Shown: one piece after another, positions 17,194 through 25,821 of the stretch
Position numbering within the stretch: the first letter of the stretch is position 1
Layout: each line of letters starts with the position of its first letter
Assembly (NCBI RefSeq): GCF_000764655.1
Contig: NZ_JRGL01000118.1
Location: 1 to 64,000 of the forward strand
Source of the DNA: Aeromonas aquatica
Lineage (GTDB): Bacteria > Pseudomonadota > Gammaproteobacteria > Enterobacterales > Aeromonadaceae
Direction: 5' to 3'
Length of the DNA: 64,000 bases
The notes under the pieces: model-generated
What the model saw: only the letters and a program-made list of their open reading frames with translations
The model's database searches: none
Told to the model about the DNA's origin: nothing
Program-made: the position numbers and the translations under genes

Positions 17194-18598
17194 GGCCAAG
17201 TCCCCCCTGATCGGGCAGGGCAGCGAGCCTTGCCCGGTACGCCACTGGGCAAGGGCGGCGCCGGAGCGGATCGCCATCCACGGCAACGAACCCCTCAGCT
17301 ACCGACAGCTGGATGCGCGGCTCAACGCCCTGTGCCGACAGCTTGGATCTGCTGGCCTGAGCAAAGGCGACAGGTTGACCGCCGTGGTACGAGGCGCTCT
17401 GGCAGATGTGTTGATTGCCTGGGCCTGTGTACGCAGTGGGATCGTCTTCTGCCCCCTCAATCCCGCCTTTCCCCTCCCCAGACAAGCCGAGCTGGCGGCC
17501 CAGCTAGGGGTTGCCGCCTTCTGGTCGGCAGGGGAGGTCCCGGACGGCCCCTGGCAGCCCCTGCGGCTGGATGTCGAGGCCGAGCTGGCCGCAAGGGAGG
17601 AGCCCTGGCCGCTGGATCCCGCGCAACTCGGCAATATGATCCTCACCTCCGGCTCCAGCGGCACGCCCAAGGCGGTGGTGCACCGCCTCGCCAACCATCT
17701 GGCCTCGGCCCGGGGCTCCGCATCCTTGATCCCGCTGGACGGCGACTGCGGCTGGTTGCTCTCCCTGCCGCTGTTTCACGTCGGTGGCTACGCCATCCTG
17801 TTCCGGGTCTTCCTGGCGGGGGCCAGCCTGGTGCTGGACGATCGCGGCCAGCCCCTCAAGGAGCGGCTCGAATGCCAGCCCGTCACCCATCTCTCGCTGG
17901 TACCGACTCAGCTCTGGCGCCTGCTGGCACAAGGCTTCGACCCCGCCCGCACCCGGCTGCGCGAGCTGCTGCTCGGCGGCGCCGCCATCCCAGAGCCGTT
18001 GGTGAGCCGACTCAGGGCCATGGGGCTCACCCCCAAGGTGAGCTACGGGCTGTCGGAGATGGGCAGCCAGGTCTGCACCGGACTGCCGACCGGGGCCGGC
18101 GTGGTCGGCAAGCCGCTGCCGGGGCGAGAAGTCTGCATCCGGCAGGGGGAGATCTGCGTGCGCGGCGCCACCCTGTTCGCCGGCTACTTCAAGGCCGGGC
18201 AGCTGGCGCGACCGCTCGATGAGGCCGGCTGGTTCCACACCCGCGACAAGGGCCACTTCACCCCAGCTGGCGAGCTGGTGGTGGAGGGGCGGCTCGACAA
18301 TCTCTTCATCTCCGGCGGCGAGAACATCCAGCCCGAGACCATAGAGCAGCGGCTGGTGGATCACGGCGCCGTTGCCCAGGCGCTGGTGGTCCCCATCCCG
18401 AGCGACGAGTGGGGCCAGCGCCCCGCCGCCTTTATCGACTGGCACGGCGAGCCGGTGCCCCATGACGAGCTGGCCGCCTGGATCCGCGCCGCCCTGCCCG
18501 GCTTCATGGTGCCGGACCGTTGGCTGCCCTGGCCGGATCTCGGTGGTAACCTGAAACCTTCCCGCACCAAGCTCGCCATGCTTGCCGCCTCGACCTGA
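17186..18598 (+). CDS. menE: O-succinylbenzoate-CoA ligase MenE
   Basis: The 470-residue acyl-CoA synthetase activates O-succinylbenzoate. The AMP-binding P-loop is LTSGSSGTPKAVVH; later motifs are SYGLSEMGSQVC and GRLDNLFISGGENIQPE, with the hinge typical of this superfamily. It starts at GTG 17186, overlapping menC by eight bases. It is the last gene of the men operon; a terminator lies about 95 bases downstream. Confidence 0.94.
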   Translation: MIEAKSPLIGQGSEPCPVRHWARAAPERIAIHGNEPLSYRQLDARLNALCRQLGSAGLSKGDRLTAVVRGALADVLIAWACVRSGIVFCPLNPAFPLPRQAELAAQLGVAAFWSAGEVPDGPWQPLRLDVEAELAAREEPWPLDPAQLGNMILTSGSSGTPKAVVHRLANHLASARGSASLIPLDGDCGWLLSLPLFHVGGYAILFRVFLAGASLVLDDRGQPLKERLECQPVTHLSLVPTQLWRLLAQGFDPARTRLRELLLGGAAIPEPLVSRLRAMGLTPKVSYGLSEMGSQVCTGLPTGAGVVGKPLPGREVCIRQGEICVRGATLFAGYFKAGQLARPLDEAGWFHTRDKGHFTPAGELVVEGRLDNLFISGGENIQPETIEQRLVDHGAVAQALVVPIPSDEWGQRPAAFIDWHGEPVPHDELAAWIRAALPGFMVPDRWLPWPDLGGNLKPSRTKLAMLAAST

Positions 18599-18690
18599 AG
18601 CCCGCACTCGGCATCCGCTGCCCGACCCTTCCGCCCGACTCGCCCCCTCTGATACTGACCCCCATATGGGACTAAGTCCTTGCTATCGAT

Positions 18691-18714
18691 ACAGCCCCTA
18701 ATGGGGCTGTTTTT
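18691..18714 (+). terminator. Terminator of the menFDHBCE operon
   Basis: An eight-base stem ACAGCCCC/GGGGCTGT with loop TAAT is followed by a T run. Confidence 0.9.
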
Positions 18715-18830
18715 GTGATGTCGCATGGGAAGGGGATGATTCCCCCGCCCCATCTGGCTGGTTGATGTTCTTTTGGAACCCAATACCTTGTCTGGTCCCC
18801 CACGCCCATCCATTCATCAAAGGGATCACC

Positions 18831-21575
18831 ATGAACCACCTGGGTACCCGGCTGCTGTTATTGGCAGCCCCCGGCCTGCTCGCCACCTCGGCGCTGGCCA
18901 ACTATTCCCCCGACTGGCAGCACTACCGGCTGAACGGCGAATCGAGCCGCCAGCTGGGGGATCGCCTCACCGAAGTCACCTATGAGCTGAGCGCAAGCGA
19001 TGCCGGCGTCCCCTATCAGCAGCTGAGGGTCTATCGCCGCTTCGACTGGCAGGCCACCAAGCTGGACGCCCTGGCCGAGCAGCAGTGCGGCGAGCCACAG
19101 CTCAGGGTCGAGCAGGGCTGGCAGATCCGCTATCGCAGTTGCGAGCAGGTGGTGCCGGTGGGCAAGGTCGTGCCGGCCAGCAGCTATGACTTTGGCTACG
19201 GCCTGAAGCAGGGGCGCTGGGAGCCACTGGCGGGCACCCCGACCGCCCCGCGCCAGGATACCCTGCCGCTGCCCGAGCGCCTCGTTCTCGGTCACAGCGA
19301 ACAGGAGCTGGATCGCTGCGAGCTCAACGCCCAGGGTCGCTGCGCCGAGCAGAGCTGGCAGTATCGACCGCAAGACTGGCAACAGCTGAGCGTGCTGGAG
19401 GAGACCCCCAACGAGCGGGACGGCCGCCTCGAGCAGATCTTCTTCCGCCTGCAGCCGGTGGCGGGCAGTCAGGCCGCCAGCCAGGTGCGTGAGCTGCACG
19501 TCTGGCGCCAGTACAGCTGGCTGCTGGACGAGGCCAGGGCCCAGCAGGAGTGCGACCAGCCCCAGACCCGCCAGGAGGGGGACAAGACCATCAGCTACCG
19601 GATCTGTCGCCAGACCCTGCCCGCCGGCAGCGAGGTGCAGGTGGTGCTGAAAGACAGCGGCTATCAATATCCTGTGGGTGGCAACGAGTGGCAGGCCCTG
19701 CCGGACACCCCCGAGTGGCAGGAGAGCCGGGTGCTCAATCGCCCCATCGTGCTGGCCAGCGTGGAGGAGCAGCTCGACTGCCGCCGCGCCGATGGCCGTG
19801 CCTGCTCTGAGCCGGAGCAGCCGGGCACGGATCTGCTGGACGCCGAGGCTGCCAGGATAGTGCAGGATGCCAGCGGCCAGCCCGCGCCTGTGTGGCAGGA
19901 GAACTATGGCCACGACGACCGCAAGCTGCTGGCCGTCTCCCGCGGCATCCAGAGCCTGCTGACGGCCAACCAGCCCACCCACCCGGCCATGAAGCTGCTG
20001 CTCGAATACGTGCGCGCCCACAACTACCACAACCATGGCAAGCACAGGGAAGACGGCACGGCCGCCGCCGAAGCGCTGGCCGAGGCGTTGACCGCGCTCG
20101 GCGCCCATCCGCTGCTCTATCCGGCACAGGCAAACGACGAGGTGGGGACCGTCATCGGCGCCTGGAGCATAGCCCTGCACGGCCAGTTCAGAAGCCCGGC
20201 GGTGCAGAGCCGCTTCGGCGCCTTGCTCGCTGAGTTCAACCAGATGCTGGCCTACAGCAGCCGTCATGCGAGCGAGATCAATGGCCGCCATGCCTGGGCG
20301 ACCGGCCTGTTCGATCTGCTCAACTTCCTCGATTTCGCCAGCGACTACGCCGAGCCCTTCGCCAACGACTTCCGCCAGCAGGATGGCGAGCTACGCCAGC
20401 AACTGCACGCCCTCGGCATGAGCGAACTCGCCCTGTGGAAGGGACGGGAGGGGGCGGATCTCTTCCTGCTCAACAACGTGCTGGATGCCTATACCCGCCT
20501 CTACCGGATCGCCCGTTACACCAGACCCGACGAGAGCGAGGGTTATCGCACGCTGCTGGATGACGCCGTCATCGCCCAGATCCGCCACCACGGCCTGATC
20601 CCAGGGGGTGCCCAGAATCCGGCGCTGCTGGAAGACATGTCCCTGACCCTCTCCACCTACTACTTGACCTACACGGATCGCACCGCCGAGGCCTGCATCA
20701 GCGGCGACTTTGCCGGCCTCTGCACCCCCATCCGGATGGAGGACGTGCTGCCGTTCGAGCACACCTGCTCGCCGACCCTGCGCCTGCGGGCCCAGGACTT
20801 GAGCCAGGATCAGGCAAGCAACATCTGCCGCGAGCTGGGGGCCGAGGAAGAGCAGTTCCATCGGCAGCTGGAGACCGGCGGACAGCCGGTGGCCGACGAC
20901 CATAACGAGGCCCTTGAGCTGGTGATCTTCGACTCCTCCGCCGACTGGAAACGCTATGGCAGCGCCCTGTTTGGTGGCGTCTCCACCGACAACGGCGGCA
21001 TCTATATCGAGGGGGATCCGGCTCGTCCCGGCAACCAGGCCCGCTTCTTCGCCTATGAGGCGGAGTGGAAGCGCCCCGCCTTCCAGGTGTGGAATCTGCG
21101 CCACGAGTACGTGCACTACCTGGACGGCCGCTTCAACCAGTACGGCAGTTTCGGCCACTACCCCCTCAACCGCACCACCTGGTGGTCGGAAGGGCTGGCG
21201 GAATTTGTCGCCCACGGCCAGTGCTTCGCCCGCGGCCTGGACAACGTGACGGCTCGCCCGGCCGGCGAGCGCCCCAGCCTCGCCGACATACTGCACCTGG
21301 ACTACGACAAGGGCGGCGAGATGGTCTACTCCTGGTCCTACACCGTGCATCGCTTCCTGAACGAGACCGGTCGCGGCGCCAGCTGGCTCGCCATGGCCCA
21401 GGCCCTGCGCAACCCGGATCAGGGGCAGGCGATGGGCGCCTTCGAGGCCGAGCTGGATCAGCTGATCACCGGTGACAGCGAGGCCTACCAGCAGTGGCTG
21501 GCAGGCGAATTGCTGCCCTGGTGGGAGTCCAACAAGGCGTCCGATGCCTGCAAGGGCAACGACTCAGCCCACTGA
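18831..21575 (+). CDS. Secreted M9-family collagenase-like metalloprotease
   Basis: The 914-residue product has a signal peptide (MNHLGTRLLLLAAPGLLATSALA) and a gluzincin zinc site: HEYVH at 758-762 and a third ligand Glu787 in WWSEGLAEF. This arrangement with the preceding FQVWNLRHEYVHYLDGRFNQYG matches M9 collagenases. The N-terminal part has two related blocks of about 150 residues (roughly 25-175 and 176-330). Each has a Trp/Tyr-rich start, two cysteines around an xYRxC motif, and a final DCRR/ELNAQGRC-like cysteine. They probably arose by internal duplication. AAAGGG precedes the ATG. Likely exported and acting on host or environmental protein; substrate not shown. Confidence 0.85.
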   Translation: MNHLGTRLLLLAAPGLLATSALANYSPDWQHYRLNGESSRQLGDRLTEVTYELSASDAGVPYQQLRVYRRFDWQATKLDALAEQQCGEPQLRVEQGWQIRYRSCEQVVPVGKVVPASSYDFGYGLKQGRWEPLAGTPTAPRQDTLPLPERLVLGHSEQELDRCELNAQGRCAEQSWQYRPQDWQQLSVLEETPNERDGRLEQIFFRLQPVAGSQAASQVRELHVWRQYSWLLDEARAQQECDQPQTRQEGDKTISYRICRQTLPAGSEVQVVLKDSGYQYPVGGNEWQALPDTPEWQESRVLNRPIVLASVEEQLDCRRADGRACSEPEQPGTDLLDAEAARIVQDASGQPAPVWQENYGHDDRKLLAVSRGIQSLLTANQPTHPAMKLLLEYVRAHNYHNHGKHREDGTAAAEALAEALTALGAHPLLYPAQANDEVGTVIGAWSIALHGQFRSPAVQSRFGALLAEFNQMLAYSSRHASEINGRHAWATGLFDLLNFLDFASDYAEPFANDFRQQDGELRQQLHALGMSELALWKGREGADLFLLNNVLDAYTRLYRIARYTRPDESEGYRTLLDDAVIAQIRHHGLIPGGAQNPALLEDMSLTLSTYYLTYTDRTAEACISGDFAGLCTPIRMEDVLPFEHTCSPTLRLRAQDLSQDQASNICRELGAEEEQFHRQLETGGQPVADDHNEALELVIFDSSADWKRYGSALFGGVSTDNGGIYIEGDPARPGNQARFFAYEAEWKRPAFQVWNLRHEYVHYLDGRFNQYGSFGHYPLNRTTWWSEGLAEFVAHGQCFARGLDNVTARPAGERPSLADILHLDYDKGGEMVYSWSYTVHRFLNETGRGASWLAMAQALRNPDQGQAMGAFEAELDQLITGDSEAYQQWLAGELLPWWESNKASDACKGNDSAH

Positions 21576-21603
21576 GGCGCAGAGGCAAACGAGGGGCCGG
21601 TTA

Positions 21604-21633
21604 CCTGCAAAGGCGACGGCTCCCCCCACCGAG
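21604..21633 (+). repeat. Possible remnant of the M9 protease 3' end
   Basis: CCTGCAAAGGCGACGGCTCC resembles the gene's last coding bases (CCTGCAAGGGCAACGACTCA), 58 bp downstream, and continues to CCCCAC against GCCCAC. It would encode CKGDGSPH against CKGNDSAH. The match is short and could be chance. Confidence 0.3.
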
Positions 21634-21649
21634 AAACCGACACATACAC

Positions 21650-21669
21650 GGGGCGGCCAGGGCCGCCCC
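21650..21669 (+). terminator. GC-rich hairpin after the M9 protease gene
   Basis: A nine-base perfect stem GGGGCGGCC/GGCCGCCCC with loop AG lies 75 bases after the stop. The following bases (TCATTC) are only weakly T-rich, so termination strength is uncertain. Confidence 0.6.
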
Positions 21670-21807
21670 TCATTCGAAACGAAGCCCCCCAGCGACAGTC
21701 TCTGCCCGAGTGACATTCCTCGCGGTCATCAAGCCTGACGCGGCACACCAAGTTGTAATAGAATGGCTCCCTGTCATTCCCTATTTCAGATCCGAACCGC
21801 ATCGCGC

Positions 21808-22713
21808 ATGAAGAAGTTTGCCAAGATCCTGCTCGCCTGCCTCTGCCTGCTGCTGGCCTCCGCCATCGCGCTGCTCGGCTACAGCGAGTGGACCGTCTCG
21901 GACGCCCGTCACTACACCTATGACGACGTCAATGCGGTGCCCTACAACCGGGTCGCCCTGGTGCTCGGCACCTCCAAATACCTGATCGGCGGCAGCCCGA
22001 ATCACTACTTCAAATACCGGATCAAGGCCGCCGCCGAGCTCTACAACAACGGCAAGGTGGACTACATTCTGGTCTCCGGCGACAACGCCACCGTGCAGTA
22101 CAACGAGCCGCGCCAGATGCGGCGCGCCCTGATCCAGGCCGGCATCCCGGCCAGCGCCATCTACAGCGACTACGCGGGCTTTCGCACCCTGGACTCCATA
22201 GTGCGGGCCAAGGAGGTGTTCGGCCAGGCTCAGTTCACCGTGGTTTCCCAGGCCTTCCACAACGAGCGCGCCATCTTCATCGCCCGTCACTTCGGCATCG
22301 ATGCAGTCGGCTTCAACGCGCTGGATCCCAGCGCCTATCAGGGGATCCGCACCCGGGTGCGCGAGGTGTTCGCCCGGCTGATGGGGTTGCTCGATCTCTA
22401 CGTGCTGGACAAGGGGCCCAAGTTCCTCGGCGAGCCCATCGTCATCGGCGGTCCCATCCCCTGCCAGGCCCTGAGCACCCTGGGCGCGAGCCAGCCCTGC
22501 CTGCCCATCCCGGCCAAGACCACTGCGGCGAAAGCGGCCCCGAGCAAGCCGCTCGACAAGGCCGTCGGTGTGGCCAGCGCGGCGGTGGCAACCAGCGCAG
22601 CGACCGTGACAAGCTCGGCAGCGGCGACGGCGACCACCGAGGCCAGTGCGGTAGCAGCGACAGATGCAGACAAGGCGACCAGTGCCGCAACGGCAACCCA
22701 CGCCGCCCCCTGA
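21808..22713 (+). CDS. sanA: SanA-like DUF218 envelope protein with Ala/Thr-rich tail
   Basis: The 301-residue protein has an N-terminal membrane anchor (residues about 3-22) and a DUF218 domain as in SanA/YdcF: VALVLGTSKYLIGG, YILVSGDN, and SQAFHNERAIFIARHFGIDAVGF. SanA affects envelope permeability to vancomycin in E. coli; the enzyme activity is unknown. Beyond residue 240, where E. coli SanA ends, it carries a low-complexity tail rich in Ala, Thr and Ser with repeated Ala-Thr pairs. ATG 21808 is chosen because hydrophobic residues start directly after MKKFAK. Confidence 0.85.
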   Translation: MKKFAKILLACLCLLLASAIALLGYSEWTVSDARHYTYDDVNAVPYNRVALVLGTSKYLIGGSPNHYFKYRIKAAAELYNNGKVDYILVSGDNATVQYNEPRQMRRALIQAGIPASAIYSDYAGFRTLDSIVRAKEVFGQAQFTVVSQAFHNERAIFIARHFGIDAVGFNALDPSAYQGIRTRVREVFARLMGLLDLYVLDKGPKFLGEPIVIGGPIPCQALSTLGASQPCLPIPAKTTAAKAAPSKPLDKAVGVASAAVATSAATVTSSAAATATTEASAVAATDADKATSAATATHAAP

Positions 22714-22721
22714 GCAGACAG

Positions 22722-22758
22722 AAACAAGAGACCCGCCTGATGGCGGGTCTCTTGTTTT
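22722..22758. terminator. Bidirectional terminator between sanA and sodA
   Basis: A 16-base perfect stem (AAACAAGAGACCCGCC and its complement, loop TGAT) with T run serves both convergent genes. Confidence 0.92.
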
Positions 22759-22779
22759 GGCAGGGGCAAAGCGCGGTGC

Positions 22780-23394
22780 TTACGCCAGCGCCAGCCGGTA
22801 GCGGCGTGCCACTTCCGGCCAGTTGATGACGTTGTAGAAGGCGGCGATGTAGTCGGGACGCTTGTTCTGATACTTGAGGTAGTAGGCGTGCTCCCACACG
22901 TCCAGCCCCAGGATGGGCACATTGCCCTGCATCAGCGGGCTGTCCTGGTTGGCGCTGCTCTCCACCTGCAACCTGCCCTCCCTGTTCACCGTCAGCCAGG
23001 CCCAGCCACTGCCGAAACGGCTCAACGCCGCCTGGGTGAAGGCCTGCTTGAAGGCATCCAGCCCCCCCAGATCCCGCACTATCGCCTCGGCCAACTCGCC
23101 ACCGGGCTCGCCGCCCCCCTGCGGACTCATCACCTGCCAGAACAGGCTGTGGTTGGCATGGCCACCGCCGTGGTTGCGCACCGCCCCCTGTACCTTGGCC
23201 GGCAGGCTGTCGAAGCTCAGTAGCAGCTCATCCACCGGCAGGGCCGAAAACTCGGGGGCCCCCTCCAGCGCGACGTTGAGGTTGGTGACATAGGTCTGGT
23301 GGTGACGGCTGTGATGGATCTCCATGGTCAGCGCGTCTATGTGGGGTTCCAGTGCGTCGTAGGCATAGGCGAGGGCAGGCAGGGTATGGCTCAT
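22780..23394 (-). CDS. sodA: Manganese superoxide dismutase
   Basis: The 204-residue enzyme (E. coli SodA 206) dismutates superoxide. Metal ligands are seen in [20 protein letters not shown] and [13 protein letters not shown]. The ANQDSPLM stretch with its Gln, and the GGGH sequence, fit the Mn rather than the Fe type. ATG 23394 has AGAGAG upstream; the longer frame is spurious. It lies 20 bases after an uncharacterised gene on the same strand that has a Fur-type operator in front, so the pair is probably an iron-repressed operon. Confidence 0.93.
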   Translation of the reverse strand: MSHTLPALAYAYDALEPHIDALTMEIHHSRHHQTYVTNLNVALEGAPEFSALPVDELLLSFDSLPAKVQGAVRNHGGGHANHSLFWQVMSPQGGGEPGGELAEAIVRDLGGLDAFKQAFTQAALSRFGSGWAWLTVNREGRLQVESSANQDSPLMQGNVPILGLDVWEHAYYLKYQNKRPDYIAAFYNVINWPEVARRYRLALA

Positions 23395-23414
23395 GTTCGT
23401 CTCTCTTGTTGTGA

Positions 23415-23894
23415 TCAGTGCAGTCGGGAGGCGGGCTCGGCCTGGCACAGGCATTGGCCGAGGCAGCGTTGAATGCCGTCGTGGGTGCCGTGCTTGCGCA
23501 CGAAGGCGAGCAGCTCGGTGCGGGTGTTGTGGCTATGGCGCGAGGCGGAGGCGCGCAGCGAGTCTGAGCAGGCGGGGGACTGGCTGGTGGCGAGCAGGCA
23601 GTCGTGCACGTGGCACAGTATGTCGGCGGCCCTGTCCGGCAGCGTCATGGCCACCAGCAGATCCGCCAGGTTGTGGTGCGCCACCACCAGTGCCGCCACC
23701 GCCTCGTCCGCATCCTGCCAGCAGGAGAACTGCTGGCGGGCCAGCCAGAGCGCCTGCTGGTAACAGTCGAGGGCCTTGGCATATTCGCCGGCATCGAAGT
23801 GACGGTTGCCGCAGAGGGTCTGCTGCTTCCAGTGCACCATGCTGTTGTCCGTCTCGGTGGCACCGACCCACCCTTTTACCCAGCTTGCTGTCAT
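23415..23894 (-). CDS. Uncharacterised Cys/His-rich protein co-transcribed with sodA
   Basis: The 159-residue protein has TPR-like helices: a clear repeat at about 30-60 ([24 protein letters not shown]), then [12 protein letters not shown]. It has many cysteines in the second half, ending CLGQCLCQ. No enzyme signature is seen. It precedes sodA by 20 bases and shares the Fur-like operator. Comparable small genes precede sodA in Pseudomonas (fumC-orf-sodA operon), so a role in iron-starvation or manganese adaptation is inferred. The ATG at 23894 is uncertain; an ATG at 23840 is possible. Confidence 0.75.
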   Translation of the reverse strand: MTASWVKGWVGATETDNSMVHWKQQTLCGNRHFDAGEYAKALDCYQQALWLARQQFSCWQDADEAVAALVVAHHNLADLLVAMTLPDRAADILCHVHDCLLATSQSPACSDSLRASASRHSHNTRTELLAFVRKHGTHDGIQRCLGQCLCQAEPASRLH

Positions 23895-23909
23895 GGCTCC
23901 ATCACCCAA

Positions 23910-23930
23910 GTGATAATAGTTATTATTTAA
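23910..23930 (-). promoter_or_regulatory. Candidate Fur box of the orf-sodA operon
   Basis: GTGATAATAGTTATTATTTAA contains the perfect inverted repeat ATAATA-GT-TATTAT and resembles the GATAAT-based Fur consensus. It ends 16 bases before the first ATG of the operon. Confidence 0.6.
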
Positions 23931-23974
23931 CTTATCTGGGGGACGAACACAAGGGATAGTTCAATCCCGGGCCT

Positions 23975-23990
23975 CTGCCCATATGGGCAG
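23975..23990. promoter_or_regulatory. Perfect 16-base palindrome upstream of the lipase gene
   Basis: CTGCCCATATGGGCAG is fully self-complementary and lies 128 bases before the lipase start and about 80 bases before the divergent orf-sodA start. It could be an operator for an unidentified regulator; no T run follows. Confidence 0.4.
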
Positions 23991-24118
23991 TGCTTTATCG
24001 GGATGGCCGGTTTAGTGATCGCAGCCACAGATACAGTCGAGTTCGGATACCATGCTGATGGCACTGGCATGACGCCGGTGGCTGCCCGTCGGCAGCCTTG
24101 GACACAAGGATGATGACA

Positions 24119-25030
24119 ATGAAGAGATGGCTGTTGATGCTGTTGTGCGCCCTGCCCATGCTGACTCAGGCGGCAGGCTATACCCAGACCCGTTACCCCA
24201 TAGTGCTGGTGCACGGGCTCTTTGGCTTCGACAAGTTGCTCGGGGTCGATTACTTCTACGGCATCCCCCAGGCCCTGACCCGGGACGGCGCCCGCGTCTA
24301 CGTGGCCCAGGTCTCCGCCACCCAGAGTTCCGAACTGCGCGGTGAACAGCTGCTCAAGCAGGTGCAGCAGGTGCTCGCCATCACGGGGGCCGAGAAGGTG
24401 AACCTCATCGGCCACTCCCACGGCGGCCCCACCATTCGTTACGTGGCCTCGGTCGCCCCCGAACTGGTCGCCTCCGCCACCAGCGTGGGCGGGGTCAACC
24501 AGGGCTCAGAAATAGCAGATCTGGTGCGCGCCAACGTCAAACCCGGCTCTGTGACCGAGCGGCTCGCGGTGGCGGCGGCTTCGGCGCTCTCCGGCGTCAT
24601 CTCCCTGCTCTCCGGTGGTAGCAAGCTGCCGCAGGATCCCCTCGCCTCCCTCGATGCCCTGACCAGCGCCGGCGCCCAGCGCTTCAACCAGCACTATCCG
24701 GAAGGATTGCCCAGCCGCTACTGTGGCGAGGGACCGCTGCAGGCCGCCAACGGCGTCTATTACTTCTCCTGGAGCGGGCGCGGCAACATGACCAACATCC
24801 TGGATCCGGTGGATCCGGCGCTGGCGCTGACCGGCACCTTCTTCAAGGAGCCCAACGACGGCCTGGTGGGGGTGTGCAGCAGCCACCTCGGCAAGGTGAT
24901 AGGTACCGGCTACCGGATGAACCACCTTGACGAGGTGAACCAGTCCTTCGGTATCCACCATCTGTTTGACACCGATCCCCTGACCCTCTATCGCCAGCAC
25001 GCCAATCGCTTGCAGGGGCTGGGGCTATGA
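24119..25030 (+). CDS. Secreted triacylglycerol lipase (family I type)
   Basis: The 303-residue enzyme has a signal peptide ending near residue 19 (TQAA) and the start YPIVLVHGLFGFDK typical of Pseudomonas-type true lipases. The nucleophile elbow is GHSHGG with Ser100; later come VNQGSEIAD, a Cys pair (SRYCGEG and VGVCSSH), the acid in NDGLVG, and the His in MNHLDEVNQ. Lipases of this family require a dedicated foldase, and the next gene encodes one. ATG 24119 is chosen for the signal peptide and AAGG spacing. It overlaps its foldase gene by four bases (ATGA). Confidence 0.9.
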   Translation: MKRWLLMLLCALPMLTQAAGYTQTRYPIVLVHGLFGFDKLLGVDYFYGIPQALTRDGARVYVAQVSATQSSELRGEQLLKQVQQVLAITGAEKVNLIGHSHGGPTIRYVASVAPELVASATSVGGVNQGSEIADLVRANVKPGSVTERLAVAAASALSGVISLLSGGSKLPQDPLASLDALTSAGAQRFNQHYPEGLPSRYCGEGPLQAANGVYYFSWSGRGNMTNILDPVDPALALTGTFFKEPNDGLVGVCSSHLGKVIGTGYRMNHLDEVNQSFGIHHLFDTDPLTLYRQHANRLQGLGL

Positions 25031-25779
25031 ACAGGAGCGTGCTGATACTGGCGCTGCTGTGCCCGGCCCTGCTGCTGGGGGTGCTGGCGATCTGCCCCAG
25101 TGCGGAGCCCTCCCTGGATGCGGCCCCCGAGCAGGGTGCGCTGCGCCATCAACTGGCCCAGCGCCTCGAGCAGGGAGAGGCGGGGGAAGGCGACGAGCTG
25201 ATGGCCCGCTACCAGCGCTTTCTCCAGGCCGAGGGTGGCCTGAGGGTGCCGACGGATCCCGGCCTCGCCAGCCTGCAACTGCTGTTCGATGAACGCGAGC
25301 AGTTGCGCCAGCAGCGCTTCAGCCCGGCCGAGCAGGAGCAGCTGTTTGCCGAGGATCGGCTGATGGAGCAGTGGACCCTGCGCCGCAAGGCGCTGGCAGA
25401 AGCGAGCGAGGCCGACAAGCAGGGGCTGGCCACCGAGCTGGAACTCTGGCTGGCGGAGCAGCCCCAATGGTTCAGGGAGGCCGACACCAACAGCCAGCTG
25501 CTGGGGGAGTTGCAGACCCTGGACCGGCTGGCACCGGCCGAGCGGGACGCCGTGCTGCAGGAGAAAGTGGGACAGGAGGCGGTGGATCGCCTGCACCAGC
25601 TGGATCAGAGCCGACAGGCGTTCGACCAGCAGCTGGCGGGCTATCTGGCGGAGCTGACCCCTCTTTCCGTCGATGACAGGGCCATGCAGCAGCAGGAAAT
25701 TCTGGCCCACTGGTTTCAACCAGAGCAATGGCGAAGGGTCGAGGCCCTGACCCGCCTAAAACTCGGGGAAACCCCATGA
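25027..25779 (+). CDS. lifO: Lipase-specific foldase (Lif) chaperone
   Basis: The 250-residue protein has an N-terminal membrane anchor (about 4-22) and a long charged helical body (LMARYQRFLQAEGG, RRKALAEAS, YLAELTPLSVDDRAMQQQEILAHWF), as in steric lipase chaperones that fold secreted lipases in the periplasm. It is shorter than Pseudomonas Lif (about 340), so either reduced or diverged. The ATGA overlap with the lipase gene supports 1:1 coupled synthesis. Identification rests on helical pattern plus context. Confidence 0.85.
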   Translation: MNRSVLILALLCPALLLGVLAICPSAEPSLDAAPEQGALRHQLAQRLEQGEAGEGDELMARYQRFLQAEGGLRVPTDPGLASLQLLFDEREQLRQQRFSPAEQEQLFAEDRLMEQWTLRRKALAEASEADKQGLATELELWLAEQPQWFREADTNSQLLGELQTLDRLAPAERDAVLQEKVGQEAVDRLHQLDQSRQAFDQQLAGYLAELTPLSVDDRAMQQQEILAHWFQPEQWRRVEALTRLKLGETP

Positions 25780-25807
25780 AAAAAGGGGCCAGATTGGCCC
25801 CTTTTTT
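25779..25807. terminator. Bidirectional terminator after the lipase operon
   Basis: A 12-base stem AAAAAAGGGGCC with GGCCCCTTTTTT, loop AGATT, overlaps the last base of the foldase gene and serves the convergent gene too. Confidence 0.9.
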
Positions 25808-25821
25808 CATCTCCTGCCGGC

